From Paenibacillus periandrae (GTDB lineage: Bacteria; Bacillota; Bacilli; Paenibacillales; NBRC-103111): a stretch of DNA of 64,000 nucleotides. Within the stretch, counting starts at the first letter, position 1. Each line of letters opens with the position of its first letter. The position numbers were made by a program, and so were the translations under genes. The notes below the pieces were generated by a model. That model was not told where the DNA came from and made no database searches. It worked only from the letters and a program-made list of their open reading frames with translations. Positions 1 to 8,346 of the stretch are shown in pieces. Where the stretch lies: assembly GCF_022458865.1 (NCBI RefSeq), contig NZ_JAJNMU010000002.1:248001-312000 (forward strand), given 5' to 3'.

Positions 1-388
1 AAGTTTGAGCAAGCAGCGTTTTACCGCTTCCTGTTGGTCCCAGAAGAACGATATTGCTCTTTTGCAATTCAACCTCTTCTGATTTGCTTTGCTGTGAATT
101 GATTCGCTTGTAGTGATTATAAACCGCTACAGACAACGATTTCTTAGCTTGTTCCTGACCAATAACGTATTGATCCAAAATATTACGAATTTCCTTTGGC
201 TTTGGTACATCCTTCAGATCAAGCTCTTCTTCGTGACCCAATTCTTCCTCAACGATTTCTGTGCAAAGCTCAATACATTCATCGCATATATAAACTCCCG
301 GCCCAGCTACCAGCTTGCGTACTTGTTCCTGCGATTTGCCGCAGAATGAGCATTTGAGTTGGCCTTTTTCATCGTTAAATTTAAACAT
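1..388 (-). CDS. clpX: ClpX, ATP-binding subunit of ClpXP protease (partial, N-terminus)
   Basis: AAA+ unfoldase that delivers substrates to ClpP in the cytosol. Only the first 129 codons are inside the window; the gene runs off the left edge. The translation shows the N-terminal zinc-binding domain with two CxxC pairs (CSFCGK near residue 13 and CDECIELC near 36), then the linker and a Walker A motif GPTGSGKT at about residue 118. The start is the ATG at 386-388, preceded by AAGGAG seven bases away. It lies 11 bp downstream of clpP on the same strand, so the two are probably co-transcribed, as is common in Bacillales where tig, clpX and related genes cluster. Confidence 0.97.
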   Translation of the reverse strand, partial: MFKFNDEKGQLKCSFCGKSQEQVRKLVAGPGVYICDECIELCTEIVEEELGHEEELDLKDVPKPKEIRNILDQYVIGQEQAKKSLSVAVYNHYKRINSQQSKSEEVELQKSNIVLLGPTGSGKTLLAQT

Positions 389-399
389 GGGATCACTCC

Positions 400-993
400 T
401 TATCCATTCAATTCGCTACGAGTGATGACCGCATCAATGAGCCCATAGTTCTTGGCTTCCTCTGCACTCATGAAGTTATCACGGTCGGTATCGCGCTCAA
501 TTTTTTCATATGGCTGCCCTGTCCGGTCTACATATATCTGATTCAGCTTCTGCTTGGTTTTGATAATCCAATCCGCATGAATCTTAATGTCTGAAGCCTG
601 GCCTCTGACACCACCCAGTGGCTGGTGAATCATGACCTCACTATTAGGCAGTGCAAAACGTTTGCCTGGTGCGCCTGCTGTTAATAACAGAGATCCCATG
701 CTGGCTGCCATGCCGACACAAATCGTTGAAACATCCGGCTTAATAAACTGCATCGTATCATATATACCCAATCCGGCAGTAACCGAACCGCCAGGAGAAT
801 TGATGTACAAATGAATATCCTTCTCCGCATCACTCGCAGATAAGAATAGCAGCTGAGCAATAACGAGGTTGGCAACATCATCGTCAATGCCGCTACCGAT
901 AAAGATGATCCGGTCCTTTAATAGGCGGGAATAAATATCATACGAGCGTTCTCCGCGTCCTTCCTGCTCGACAACCATAGGTATCAGACCCAT
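400..993 (-). CDS. clpP: ATP-dependent Clp protease proteolytic subunit ClpP
   Basis: Serine peptidase that forms the tetradecameric proteolytic chamber partnered by ClpX or ClpC. The 197-residue length is normal. The catalytic triad is visible: Ser98 in GMAASMGS, His123 in EVMIHQP, and Asp172 in DTDRDNFMS. The N-terminus [24 protein letters not shown] is the standard ClpP start, and AAAGGGG lies eight bases before the ATG. The clpX start follows after 11 bp. Having clpP directly beside clpX and tig differs from B. subtilis, where clpP is elsewhere, but is seen in other bacteria. Typical house-keeping gene with no anomaly. Confidence 0.98.
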   Translation of the reverse strand: MGLIPMVVEQEGRGERSYDIYSRLLKDRIIFIGSGIDDDVANLVIAQLLFLSASDAEKDIHLYINSPGGSVTAGLGIYDTMQFIKPDVSTICVGMAASMGSLLLTAGAPGKRFALPNSEVMIHQPLGGVRGQASDIKIHADWIIKTKQKLNQIYVDRTGQPYEKIERDTDRDNFMSAEEAKNYGLIDAVITRSELNG

Positions 994-1152
994 TGTTCCA
1001 ACCCCTTTACTTCAAAATGTGGTTCATTTTTTATTGTATCAGAAAAGAAAACATTACACCAATCGATACACACAGTACCCTCCCAAACCCTCCCTACAGG
1101 GAGGGCTCCAAAGGGCGCTGCCCTCTGGACTCCCTTAACGGGGGAGATACGG

Positions 1153-1335
1153 GTTGTGTTCTCGGGTCGCTTTCGTTCCTGCGGAACACGCTGGATTGGT
1201 GTGCGTTGATGCGTTGAGATACTGTTGTGTTCTCGGGCCGCTTTCGTTCCTACGGAACACGCTTGAATTGTTGTGCGTTGGTGCATTGAGACGACTGTTG
1301 TGTTCTCGGGTCGCTTTGGCCCCTTCGGGACAAGC
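1153..1335. repeat. Tandem repeat, about 72 bp x 2.5 copies
   Basis: Units begin with GTTGTGTTCTCGGG at 1153, 1224 and 1297, giving spacings of 71 and 73 bp. Each unit has a CGCTTTCGTTCC..CGGAACACGC core and a TGTGCGTTG.TGC.TTGAGA tail; the third copy is partial and diverged. The core contains a small inverted repeat (GTTCC..GGAAC). A similar pattern of GAACAC with TCG/CGA pieces occurs in the palindrome at 17599-17769, so both may derive from one repeat family. Confidence 0.7.
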
Positions 1336-1449
1336 TTTACTTTGAGCGCACGGGGTTATGCTACTTTACTTCTTTACTGCTACTTTGCTACTTAGTGATT
1401 CTTTGTTGCAATTATGTTTGATTGGTTAAGGTGTTCTATGTATTACATT

Positions 1450-1489
1450 TCTAACATAGGCGTCCCTGCTAAGGGACGCCTATGTTAGA
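1450..1489. other. Perfect 18-bp-stem hairpin with 4-nt loop
   Basis: The left arm 1450-1467 (TCTAACATAGGCGTCCCT) is the exact reverse complement of 1472-1489, with loop GCTA. Neither flank has a strong T-run, so it is not a classical intrinsic terminator. It may still act in mRNA 3'-end formation between tig and clpP, or be a relic of a palindromic repeat. Confidence 0.75.
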
Positions 1490-1589
1490 CGAACGCGGGT
1501 AATTCTACCATATTCGGCCATGACCTTATGTAGTTAACATTTTTAAAAGCAGAAATGCATGAGATTCCACTATAAGTGGATTCAATACC

Positions 1590-1621
1590 TATAAAGAAAG
1601 GCACGCATAGTTATACGTGCC
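1590..1621 (-). terminator. Probable intrinsic terminator of tig
   Basis: Read on the minus strand, GGCACG (1616-1621) pairs with CGTGCC (1600-1605) and is followed by a T-rich stretch (TTTCTTTATAGGT). It starts 12 bp past the tig stop codon. Confidence 0.65.
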
Positions 1622-1633
1622 TGACTGCTATAG

Positions 1634-2917
1634 TTATTTGCTGTTTTCAACAAGGAAAGTAACTGTTTTTCTAACAAGCAAATCATGTTTAAGATCTTCA
1701 AGGTTTCCGTTCGCACTCAGAATCGCATGAAGCTCTTCAGGAGAACGTTGGTATGAAGGAGCAAGGTTGCTCAATTCAGCTTGGACTTCAGCTTCCGAAA
1801 CATCCAAACCTTCTGCTTTGGCAATAGCTTCCAGAACCAGGTTGTTGCGAACGCGTTTTTCAGCGTCATCACGCATTTGGCCTCTCAGAGCCTCATCGTT
1901 TTGACCTGTAAACTGGTAGTACATTTCGATATTCATACCTTGTGTGCGAAGACGATTTTCGAACTCTTTAACCATTTGCGTGGTTTCGTTGTCGATCATC
2001 ACAGGAGGAATGTCGATTTGCGCTGCCTCAGCCGCTTTTTCCACAACATCTGCTTCTTTTTTGCGCTCGATTTCAGCTGCTTTACGAACAGTCAGATTGT
2101 TTTTAAGATCGGATTTGAACTCTTCCAATGTTTCAAACTCACTGATATCCTTAGCAAACTCATCATCCAGAACAGGAAGATTTTTGCGTTTGATGTCATG
2201 CAATTCGATCTTGAAGATCGCTTCCTTACCTTGCAAATCTTCGGATTGGTAGTTTTCAGGGAAAGTTACAGTAATATCCTTCAACTCACCTTTGTTCAAT
2301 CCTACAACTTGCTCTTCAAAGCCTGGAATAAAGCTGCCGCTTCCCAATTCAAGGGAATACTTCTCGGCTTTTCCGCCTTCAAATGCTACGCCATCAACAA
2401 AGCCTTCGAAGTCAATGGAAACTACGTCGCCATTTTCAGCTGGACCTTCTTCAAGAGGAACCAGTTCAGCGTGGCGCTTTTGCAGTTTGTCCAATTCAGC
2501 TGTAATTTCTTCTTCTGTAACTTCAGCTTCGCTAACTTCAAGCTCCAGACCTTTGTATTCGCCCAATTCTACTTCAGGCTTTACAATAACCTTTGCTTTG
2601 AATTTCAGGTTTTGGCCTTTAGCAAATTGTTCAACATCAACCTCTGGACGATCGACCGGGTGAATCCCAGTTTCTTCAACCGCTTCCACATAAGCCTCGG
2701 GAACAACGATATCCAATGCGTCCTGGTACAAGCTTTCAACGCCGAATTTCGCTTCAAAAATCGAGCGTGGCACTTTCCCTTTACGGAAGCCCGGTACATT
2801 TACTTTTTGAACTACTTTTTTGAATGCTTTGTCGAGAGCCGCAGCCACTTGATCTACTTCAACCTCAACATCAAGAACGCCTACGTTCTTCTCTATTTTT
2901 TCCCAGCTTGCTTTCAT
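1634..2917 (-). CDS. tig: Trigger factor, ribosome-associated chaperone and peptidyl-prolyl isomerase
   Basis: Binds the ribosome exit tunnel and assists early folding of nascent chains. The 427-residue product has the N-terminal ribosome-binding domain with the signature GFRKGKVP near residue 44, the FKBP-type isomerase domain in the middle (GDVVSIDFEGFVDG... and FIPGFEEQVVG), and the C-terminal helical arms. The ATG at 2915-2917 is chosen over an upstream in-frame ATG because it gives the canonical MKASWEKI start and has GGAGGGG ten bases upstream. It has its own promoter (3009-3036) and terminator, so it is probably transcribed separately from the YsoA-like gene. Confidence 0.97.
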   Translation of the reverse strand: MKASWEKIEKNVGVLDVEVEVDQVAAALDKAFKKVVQKVNVPGFRKGKVPRSIFEAKFGVESLYQDALDIVVPEAYVEAVEETGIHPVDRPEVDVEQFAKGQNLKFKAKVIVKPEVELGEYKGLELEVSEAEVTEEEITAELDKLQKRHAELVPLEEGPAENGDVVSIDFEGFVDGVAFEGGKAEKYSLELGSGSFIPGFEEQVVGLNKGELKDITVTFPENYQSEDLQGKEAIFKIELHDIKRKNLPVLDDEFAKDISEFETLEEFKSDLKNNLTVRKAAEIERKKEADVVEKAAEAAQIDIPPVMIDNETTQMVKEFENRLRTQGMNIEMYYQFTGQNDEALRGQMRDDAEKRVRNNLVLEAIAKAEGLDVSEAEVQAELSNLAPSYQRSPEELHAILSANGNLEDLKHDLLVRKTVTFLVENSK

Positions 2918-3008
2918 TTTATGCTTTCCCCTCCAAAAATTATCCATTACAAATCGATGTTTCCTTTAAGGTAAACACGAAATGCTGTTCCGGCAATATA
3001 ACCATTCT

Positions 3009-3036
3009 ATTATAACATATACTTTTCTTTTTTCAA
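3009..3036 (-). promoter_or_regulatory. Sigma-A-type promoter of tig
   Basis: On the minus strand TTGAAA (3031-3036) is followed after 16 bp by a perfect TATAAT (3009-3014), about 90 bp before the tig start. Confidence 0.7.
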
Positions 3037-3051
3037 GCAAAGTCCATAAAA

Positions 3052-3963
3052 TCATTTAACAGGCCTTTGTGAAAAAAACTCTGCAGCAAATTGGAGAATG
3101 ATCCGATAAGACTGCTCCCATTGAAACATCAGATCGTTCGTGATCCCGTAAAGCTCTAGCACTTCGTCCTTTGTGCCGCTGTTAAACACCCTATCAAGCA
3201 ATACAAAATGCAGCGCGGCCGCCCACACATCAACACCGTCCCGATCCTGACGAAGAATCTGATTATAGGAAGCCGTTCCATAAATATAGGCAAGAAATTC
3301 ATTCCAGGTCTCTTGAGCATAATAAAACAATGCTGGCTGGCTGATCTGGCTCATTTCCTGAAAACGTTCCATAATCTCATTTATGGGTGATGGAAAATCT
3401 TCAAAGCTTTTGGGGGTATCTTCCACATCCACAACGATCTTCTCTCCGTGCTTGTCCAGCGTAAGAGGTCCTGTAACGCCACGAAGCTTAAGGGTTTGCA
3501 GGCCTTTGTATTGAATTAAAGGATGCTGTTCATGAGCCGTCAGCCATTCTCCAATCCTGGTATCAATGGCGGGATGGTCGATGAAGGCCAGTTGATCCAA
3601 CGCCAATAGCTGGTTTTCTAACGATTGCGGCTGCTGAAGCATATCAAGCAGCTTCTCTGCGTAACCACTGTCCGTCTTCGCTTTAATGGACAAATGCTGC
3701 CTGAGCAGATCCGCTTCAGTCAGATCGTCCTCTTCTTCCACGGTAGCAAAGTTTTCTTCCGGAAACATCGTCTGCAGCCACTCCAAAAGCGCCTGCCATT
3801 CTTCTTCAATCCTTGTATCCTGATGATGACAGGTCAGTAAAAAGCGCAGCTGTTGAATGGCCTCGCCATAGCGCTCAGTCTCCAGCATGCGGGTAAGCTC
3901 GAATTGGTAAAACTCGACGGTTTTAGGAAAAAGAATGACATTCTCGTTCGGCTTCTCGGACAA
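3052..3963 (-). CDS. YsoA-like conserved cytosolic protein upstream of tig
   Basis: A 303-residue soluble, mostly helical protein with acidic stretches (EEEDDLTEADLL near residue 76). No signal peptide, membrane segment or catalytic motif is visible. A repeat-type helical scaffold (TPR or HEAT-like) is plausible from its leucine and alanine pattern. In Bacillus the TPR protein YsoA (about 330 residues) lies immediately upstream of tig in the same orientation, and this protein occupies that position, so orthology is inferred mainly from synteny and size. Biochemical role is unknown. The start ATG at 3961-3963 gives MSEKPNENVILFPK, with the weak upstream GAGGAGG further away. Confidence 0.75.
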   Translation of the reverse strand: MSEKPNENVILFPKTVEFYQFELTRMLETERYGEAIQQLRFLLTCHHQDTRIEEEWQALLEWLQTMFPEENFATVEEEDDLTEADLLRQHLSIKAKTDSGYAEKLLDMLQQPQSLENQLLALDQLAFIDHPAIDTRIGEWLTAHEQHPLIQYKGLQTLKLRGVTGPLTLDKHGEKIVVDVEDTPKSFEDFPSPINEIMERFQEMSQISQPALFYYAQETWNEFLAYIYGTASYNQILRQDRDGVDVWAAALHFVLLDRVFNSGTKDEVLELYGITNDLMFQWEQSYRIILQFAAEFFSQRPVK

Positions 3964-4171
3964 AAGCCCATCACCTCCTCCTCGGCTTTAATGTTGAGAG
4001 CAGTTTAACCGATTGGCCGATGGAATGCAAAATCTGTTATTAATAAGTATGCCTCATTATGTACTTCATAATTTCATGTCTATGATGATTTTACAAATTT
4101 GAACGGCTGACACCTCCTCGCAGTTTCTTGTTATTACCCCTCCTGGCATCAATTGAATATTCGACACTTGG

Positions 4172-4208
4172 AAATAACAAAAAACAACGGAAGGAATTCC
4201 CCCGCTGT
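4172..4208 (-). terminator. Intrinsic terminator after the 114-aa coiled-coil gene
   Basis: On the minus strand ACAGCGGGGG (4199-4208) pairs, with some G-U, with the CTTCCGTTGT arm (4184-4193), and is followed by TTTTTTGTTATTT. Confidence 0.75.
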
Positions 4209-4220
4209 CAAGGTGCTGCT

Positions 4221-4565
4221 CTATACAATTTTCATCGCTGCTTGAATCAATTTAGCTTTAATATCCGGATCGCGATCGATAAAAGCATACATTTTGTCTA
4301 TGGTTTCCTTATTTTGCAAATAATCTTTTTCCGATTGAATCGCTTCATGTGACCATTCCAGCAACAGTTTTTCAGCTGCTCCCAAATCATTCAAAGCGGT
4401 ATGAAGGCTTGTCTCTTCAATGAGCTCTTCAATTTTCTCTTGATTAACCACACCAAGGACTTTGACAACTGCCAGCTTATTTTGAAATGCCTCATTCGCT
4501 TTCTCAAAGCGTTCTTTGGCCTCTTTATATTCGCTTTGTGCCTTGGAGAATTTTGTTTTCCTCAT
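4221..4565 (-). CDS. Small helical (coiled-coil) hypothetical protein
   Basis: A 114-residue, highly charged protein with a strong heptad-like pattern from residue 5 to about 75 (SKAQSEYKEAKERFEKANEAF and following). No known domain is recognised. The ATG at 4563-4565 is preferred over upstream in-frame ATGs because GAGGTGG lies six bases upstream. It has its own terminator and stands as a single gene between the YsoA-like gene and asnB. Function unknown. Confidence 0.7.
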   Translation of the reverse strand: MRKTKFSKAQSEYKEAKERFEKANEAFQNKLAVVKVLGVVNQEKIEELIEETSLHTALNDLGAAEKLLLEWSHEAIQSEKDYLQNKETIDKMYAFIDRDPDIKAKLIQAAMKIV

Positions 4566-4888
4566 AAGTAACCACCTCATCATTCTTGATCGAATCAGTT
4601 CACCCGGTGAGCATGTGCAAGTCGGAGCATGAACTGAAAACCTGTGTAATTTGTACTATCCGTCATACGGTTAGAGTGGGATAATTTCTCTCGTTCTATT
4701 CATGCGGAACGAAACCAATAATAAAGCACTAACGCATAGTTTAAACGGTATTTTGTTTTTTGTCTATCTTTTCCTCTTGCAAGGACAGACATTTTCTGAT
4801 TTTATACCGCATAACCTTTATCATCTGCTGTCGCTGCCGAATGGCTGGTCATTCGCCAACACAAACAATCTAAGAGAGGATGAAGGCT
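4566..4888. other. Intergenic region upstream of asnB (323 bp)
   Basis: It should contain the promoters for the divergent coiled-coil gene and asnB. I see AT-rich tracts (TTTTGTTTTTTGTCTATC near 4750) but no convincing -35/-10 pair, T-box or riboswitch. A short open frame on the plus strand here is not supported. Confidence 0.4.
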
Positions 4889-6733
4889 ATGTGCGGAATT
4901 ACAGGATGGATTGACTGGCAAAAAGATTTAACGCAGTATCCGTCCGTTTTGGAGCAAATGACGTATACACTGCTAAATCGGGGACCCGATGCTTCCGGCA
5001 CCTGGATCACCCAGCATTGTGCGCTCGGGCACAGACGTCTTAGCGTTATGGACCCAGCCAATGGGGCTCAACCGATGGTGCGCCATTATGGAGAAAACGT
5101 GTTTACTATTGTGTACAATGGAGAATTATATAATGCTCCTGAGTTAAAAAAAGAGCTTGAGCTTCGCGGTCATATTTTTCATACGACCTGCGATACAGAG
5201 GTGCTGCTCGTCTCGTACATTGAATGGGGTCGCTCCTGCGTTGATCGATTGAACGGAATATATGCTTTTGGCGTTTGGAATTCACTAGACCAATCGTTAT
5301 TTCTCGTCCGTGATCGGCTGGGTGTTAAGCCGTTATTTTATTCTTATACGGATGGTCGACTGCTGTTTGGCTCCGAGCCCAAATCGATATTGGCCCATCC
5401 CGATTTTCCTGCGCAAATCAGTGGAGAAGGTCTTGCCGAGATCTTCGCTGTAGGTCCAGCACGTACTCCTGGCCACGGTATATACAGAAATATGTCGGAG
5501 CTGAAGCCAGGTCATTGGTTGAATATGGATCGTAATGGCATAAGCATACGTCCCTACTGGAAGCTGGAAAGCAAGCCGCATGAGGACGATATCGATACGA
5601 CTGCACAGCGGATTCATGAATTGCTGCAGGACACCGTACAACGCCAAATGGCCTCCGACGTCCCCATCTGCACATTATTGTCCGGTGGACTCGATTCAAG
5701 CGCTCTAAGCGCGTTTGCAGCTAACTATAACAAAGAGAATAACTTGGGGCAGCTCCATACGTTTTCGATCGATTATGTGGATAATGCCAAATACTTCAAA
5801 TCGAATGCATTCCAACCCAACTCTGATGCGCCATGGATTAATCGAATGACGGAGTTTCTCGGCAGTGAGCATCATTATCTTGAATTCGATACGCCTGAGC
5901 TGGTGGAATCGCTAAAAACCGCCGTTTTTGCTCGTGATTTACCCGGTATGGCCGACGTAGACGGCTCTTTATATTTGTTTTGCCGTGAAATTAAAAAGGC
6001 AGCTACCGTGGCCATCTCTGGAGAAGCGGCCGATGAAATCTTTGGCGGTTATCCATGGTTTCATAAGGAAGAAACACTGAAAGCCAATACGTTCCCCTGG
6101 TCCCTCGCTACCAAGGATCGGGTCAATTTGCTATCGGCCGACTTTCTGGACTGGGTAAAGCCTGAGCAGTATGTGCAGGAGCGGTACCGGCAAGCACTTT
6201 CGGAGGTACCGCGGCTATCCGGGGAAAATCATGATCAGAACCGGATGCGCGAAATGTCTTATTTAAATATAACCCGCTTTATGCCGACCTTACTCGATCG
6301 CAAGGATCGAATGAGCATGGCTGTAGGGCTGGAAGTGCGGGTACCTTTTTGCGACCATCGAATTGTCGAATACGTATGGAATATTCCATGGGAAATGAAA
6401 TCGGCCGGCGACCGAGAAAAAGGTATACTGCGCAGAGCGCTGCGTGGCGTCCTGCCGGAGGACGTCTTGACACGTAAAAAAAGCCCTTATCCCAAGACAC
6501 ACAATCCGAGCTATCTGGAGGCTGTGCGTACTTGGGTACTCGACATTCTGAATGACTCGAGCTCTCCACTGCTCGCCTTTATCGATGTCGATAAAATTCG
6601 CGCTTTGGCCGAAGGAGATGCCAACCAGTTCAATCTGCCGTGGTTTGGGCAGCTGATGACAGGTCCGCAGCTATTTGCCTATTTGGCACAGGCAGATACT
6701 TGGCTAAGGCACTACAAGGTATCGGTTCGATAA
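4889..6733 (+). CDS. asnB: Asparagine synthase (glutamine-hydrolysing)
   Basis: Converts aspartate to asparagine with ATP and the amide nitrogen of glutamine. The 614-residue protein has an N-terminal class II glutamine amidotransferase domain whose nucleophile is Cys2 (MCGITGW), with RGPDASG at 31 and YNGELYN at 76. The C-terminal synthetase domain carries the PP-loop SGGLDSS at 265-271. The Cys2 requirement fixes the start at 4889 rather than the in-frame ATG three codons earlier; AGAGAGG lies nine bases upstream. B. subtilis has three paralogues, and 614 residues matches the sporulation-associated AsnO best, but I cannot separate AsnB from AsnO by reading. It is monocistronic with a downstream terminator. 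Confidence 0.93.
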   Translation: MCGITGWIDWQKDLTQYPSVLEQMTYTLLNRGPDASGTWITQHCALGHRRLSVMDPANGAQPMVRHYGENVFTIVYNGELYNAPELKKELELRGHIFHTTCDTEVLLVSYIEWGRSCVDRLNGIYAFGVWNSLDQSLFLVRDRLGVKPLFYSYTDGRLLFGSEPKSILAHPDFPAQISGEGLAEIFAVGPARTPGHGIYRNMSELKPGHWLNMDRNGISIRPYWKLESKPHEDDIDTTAQRIHELLQDTVQRQMASDVPICTLLSGGLDSSALSAFAANYNKENNLGQLHTFSIDYVDNAKYFKSNAFQPNSDAPWINRMTEFLGSEHHYLEFDTPELVESLKTAVFARDLPGMADVDGSLYLFCREIKKAATVAISGEAADEIFGGYPWFHKEETLKANTFPWSLATKDRVNLLSADFLDWVKPEQYVQERYRQALSEVPRLSGENHDQNRMREMSYLNITRFMPTLLDRKDRMSMAVGLEVRVPFCDHRIVEYVWNIPWEMKSAGDREKGILRRALRGVLPEDVLTRKKSPYPKTHNPSYLEAVRTWVLDILNDSSSPLLAFIDVDKIRALAEGDANQFNLPWFGQLMTGPQLFAYLAQADTWLRHYKVSVR

Positions 6734-6770
6734 AAAAACGTGGAGTGCAATGGCGAGAAATAGAAAAACA

Positions 6771-6814
6771 GGGCAGCTGCCGGGTTACTTCGGCTGCTGC
6801 CCCTTCATTTTATT
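6771..6814 (+). terminator. Intrinsic terminator of asnB
   Basis: GGGCAGCTGCCG (6771-6782) pairs with CGGCTGCTGCCC (6791-6802) with one mismatch, followed by TTCATTTTATT. Confidence 0.8.
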
Positions 6815-6839
6815 ATAATCAATTCATCTGAATTGAGGT

Positions 6840-7487
6840 TTACTGCTCAAGACTTCGATCAATCGCTTGCTTTAGGGATTGAAGCGCATGGCCGCGGTGG
6901 CTGATTTTGTTTTTTTGCTCACTGGACAGCTCAGCCATCGTTAGACCGTACTCCGGTATGTAGAACAGCGGATCATAACCAAAACCATGGTTCCCTCGAG
7001 GAGCACTTATGATTTGGCCTTCACATTCACCTTGCGCCTGTGCGATGATATGTCCAGTCGCATCCACCAGACATAACGCGCATACAAATCTTGCATGACT
7101 TAAATATTCGGGGCTGTGAGCAGTAATCGAGGCCGATACAGATTGTGCCAGCAAGGCTTGCAGCAGCTTGCTGTTATTCTGTTCGTCCGTCGCTCCCTCG
7201 CCAGCATAACGTGCCGAATAGACACCGGGCTCACCATTCAACACATCCACACACAGCCCTGAATCATCAGCAACGACCGGAACGCCCAATGACAAGGCTA
7301 TTGTACGGGCTTTAATATAGGCATTATCGGCAAATGTAGCTCCGTCCTCAACGATCTCAGGCAGACCGCTGAAATCGCGCAGGCTTTTGATAGCGATATG
7401 CTCGTCTGCAAACATCGCTGCAAATTCTTTCACTTTGCCTTCATTGCTGGTGGCGACTATAATCTCAGTTCCGAGCAGCCGTTGCAT
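6840..7487 (-). CDS. rdgB: RdgB/HAM1 family non-canonical purine NTP pyrophosphatase
   Basis: Hydrolyses dITP, ITP and XTP to monophosphates, keeping deaminated purines out of DNA and RNA. The 215-residue protein has the family signatures: [11 protein letters not shown] near residue 11, [20 protein letters not shown] near residue 73, and [10 protein letters not shown] near the C-terminus. The ATG at 7485-7487 is chosen over an upstream in-frame start because AGGAGG sits seven bases upstream. The gene overlaps the 3' end of rph by 23 bp, so the two are translationally linked. B. subtilis has the same gerM-rph-ysnA order. Confidence 0.95.
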   Translation of the reverse strand: MQRLLGTEIIVATSNEGKVKEFAAMFADEHIAIKSLRDFSGLPEIVEDGATFADNAYIKARTIALSLGVPVVADDSGLCVDVLNGEPGVYSARYAGEGATDEQNNSKLLQALLAQSVSASITAHSPEYLSHARFVCALCLVDATGHIIAQAQGECEGQIISAPRGNHGFGYDPLFYIPEYGLTMAELSSEQKNKISHRGHALQSLKQAIDRSLEQ

Positions 7488-8232
7488 GGGAAATCCTCCT
7501 GATTCGGGCTGAAATCTCCGGTCCGAGTGCCTCTTCCTGAGCAAGAATCATTTCCTGAATTCCCGACTCTGCGAGCTCCAGCAGCTCATTAAGCTCGTCC
7601 CGGGAAAATGGTGATTCTTCACCGGTTCCCTGTACCTCTACAAACTTGCCATCTCCGGTCATCACCACATTCATATCGACCTTGGCTTTGGAATCCTCTT
7701 CATAGTTCAGATCGAGGCAGGAATTTCCGTTCACGACTCCAACACTGACAGCGCCCAGAAAGTCCCTGATCGGATAGGTTTTGAGATTACGATCCTTGGC
7801 GAGCTTATCGATTGCAAAAGCCATAGCGATAAACGCTCCGGTTATTGAGGTGGTACGCGTACCTCCGTCCGCTTGAATCACATCACAATCCAGTGTAACC
7901 GAACGCTCTCCAAGCGCCTCCAGACTAACCACAGACCGAAGCGCACGCCCGATCAGGCGTTGAATTTCCATTGTGCGTCCACCAAGCTTGCCTTTAGCCG
8001 ATTCCCGCTGGTTACGAACCTGGGTTGCCCTTGGAAGCATCGAATATTCCGCCGTAATCCAGCCTTTACCTTGTCCTTTCATGAAGGGCGGAACTCTTTC
8101 TTCAATCGTTGCGGTACAAATGACCTTGGTCTCCCCGACCTCGATAAATACCGATCCTTCGGCATGCTTATTATAATGCGTAGTTATCGCAGTAACTCTA
8201 GTTTGGTTATGCTGTCTGCCGTCGCTTCTCAT
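7465..8232 (-). CDS. rph: Ribonuclease PH
   Basis: Phosphorolytic 3'-exoribonuclease that trims tRNA 3' ends. The 255-residue length is normal. Diagnostic pieces are the N-terminal MRSDGRQ, the phosphate-binding [23 protein letters not shown], and [26 protein letters not shown] lies upstream of the ATG, with a somewhat long spacing of 13 bases. It is sandwiched between gerM (upstream, separated by a terminator) and rdgB (overlapping). Confidence 0.97.
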   Translation of the reverse strand: MRSDGRQHNQTRVTAITTHYNKHAEGSVFIEVGETKVICTATIEERVPPFMKGQGKGWITAEYSMLPRATQVRNQRESAKGKLGGRTMEIQRLIGRALRSVVSLEALGERSVTLDCDVIQADGGTRTTSITGAFIAMAFAIDKLAKDRNLKTYPIRDFLGAVSVGVVNGNSCLDLNYEEDSKAKVDMNVVMTGDGKFVEVQGTGEESPFSRDELNELLELAESGIQEMILAQEEALGPEISARIRRISHATAARN

Positions 8233-8302
8233 TGTGAACTTGGTTCCTCCTTAAAATGACCCTAATTAACCTTACCCATTGTAACAGAGTCCAACAGGCA
8301 GT

Positions 8303-8335
8303 TCCAACAAAATAAGGGAGCCTGAGCTCCCTTAT
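8303..8335 (-). terminator. Terminator between gerM and rph
   Basis: Perfect hairpin ATAAGGGAGC (8312-8321) / GCTCCCTTAT (8326-8335), followed on the minus strand by TTTTGTTGG. It lies just past the gerM stop and about 70 bp upstream of rph, so gerM and rph are probably uncoupled at least in part. Confidence 0.8.
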
Positions 8336-8346
8336 GGCTTGCTTCC

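Larger units (their letters stand above)
994..1633. other. 640-bp non-coding stretch between tig and clpP, rich in repeats and hairpins
   Basis: No convincing gene is present. Short open frames here overlap repeated DNA and lack family resemblance or a ribosome binding site. The stretch holds short GC-rich hairpins (for example CCCTCCC/GGGAGGG at about 1090-1107), a degenerate tandem repeat of about 72 bp (1153-1330), a perfect 18-bp-stem hairpin (1450-1489) and the tig terminator (1590-1621). No clear promoter for clpP was identified by eye. Confidence 0.7.

Noticed and set aside
984..1286. 100-codon minus-strand frame upstream of clpP
   Set aside because: It spans the 72-bp tandem repeats and overlaps the clpP start region; the repeated peptide pattern is a by-product of the repeats.
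1153..1335. Possible CRISPR array in the tig-clpP spacer
   Set aside because: Only 2.5 copies, and the whole unit is repeated, not a short repeat with unique spacers.
1781..2974. 397-codon open frame on the plus strand opposite tig
   Set aside because: It is antisense to a strongly conserved gene, has Phe/Asn/Leu-rich composition with no family resemblance and no ribosome binding site.
4702..4914. 70-codon plus-strand frame upstream of asnB
   Set aside because: It overlaps the asnB start, lacks a ribosome binding site and has no recognisable features.
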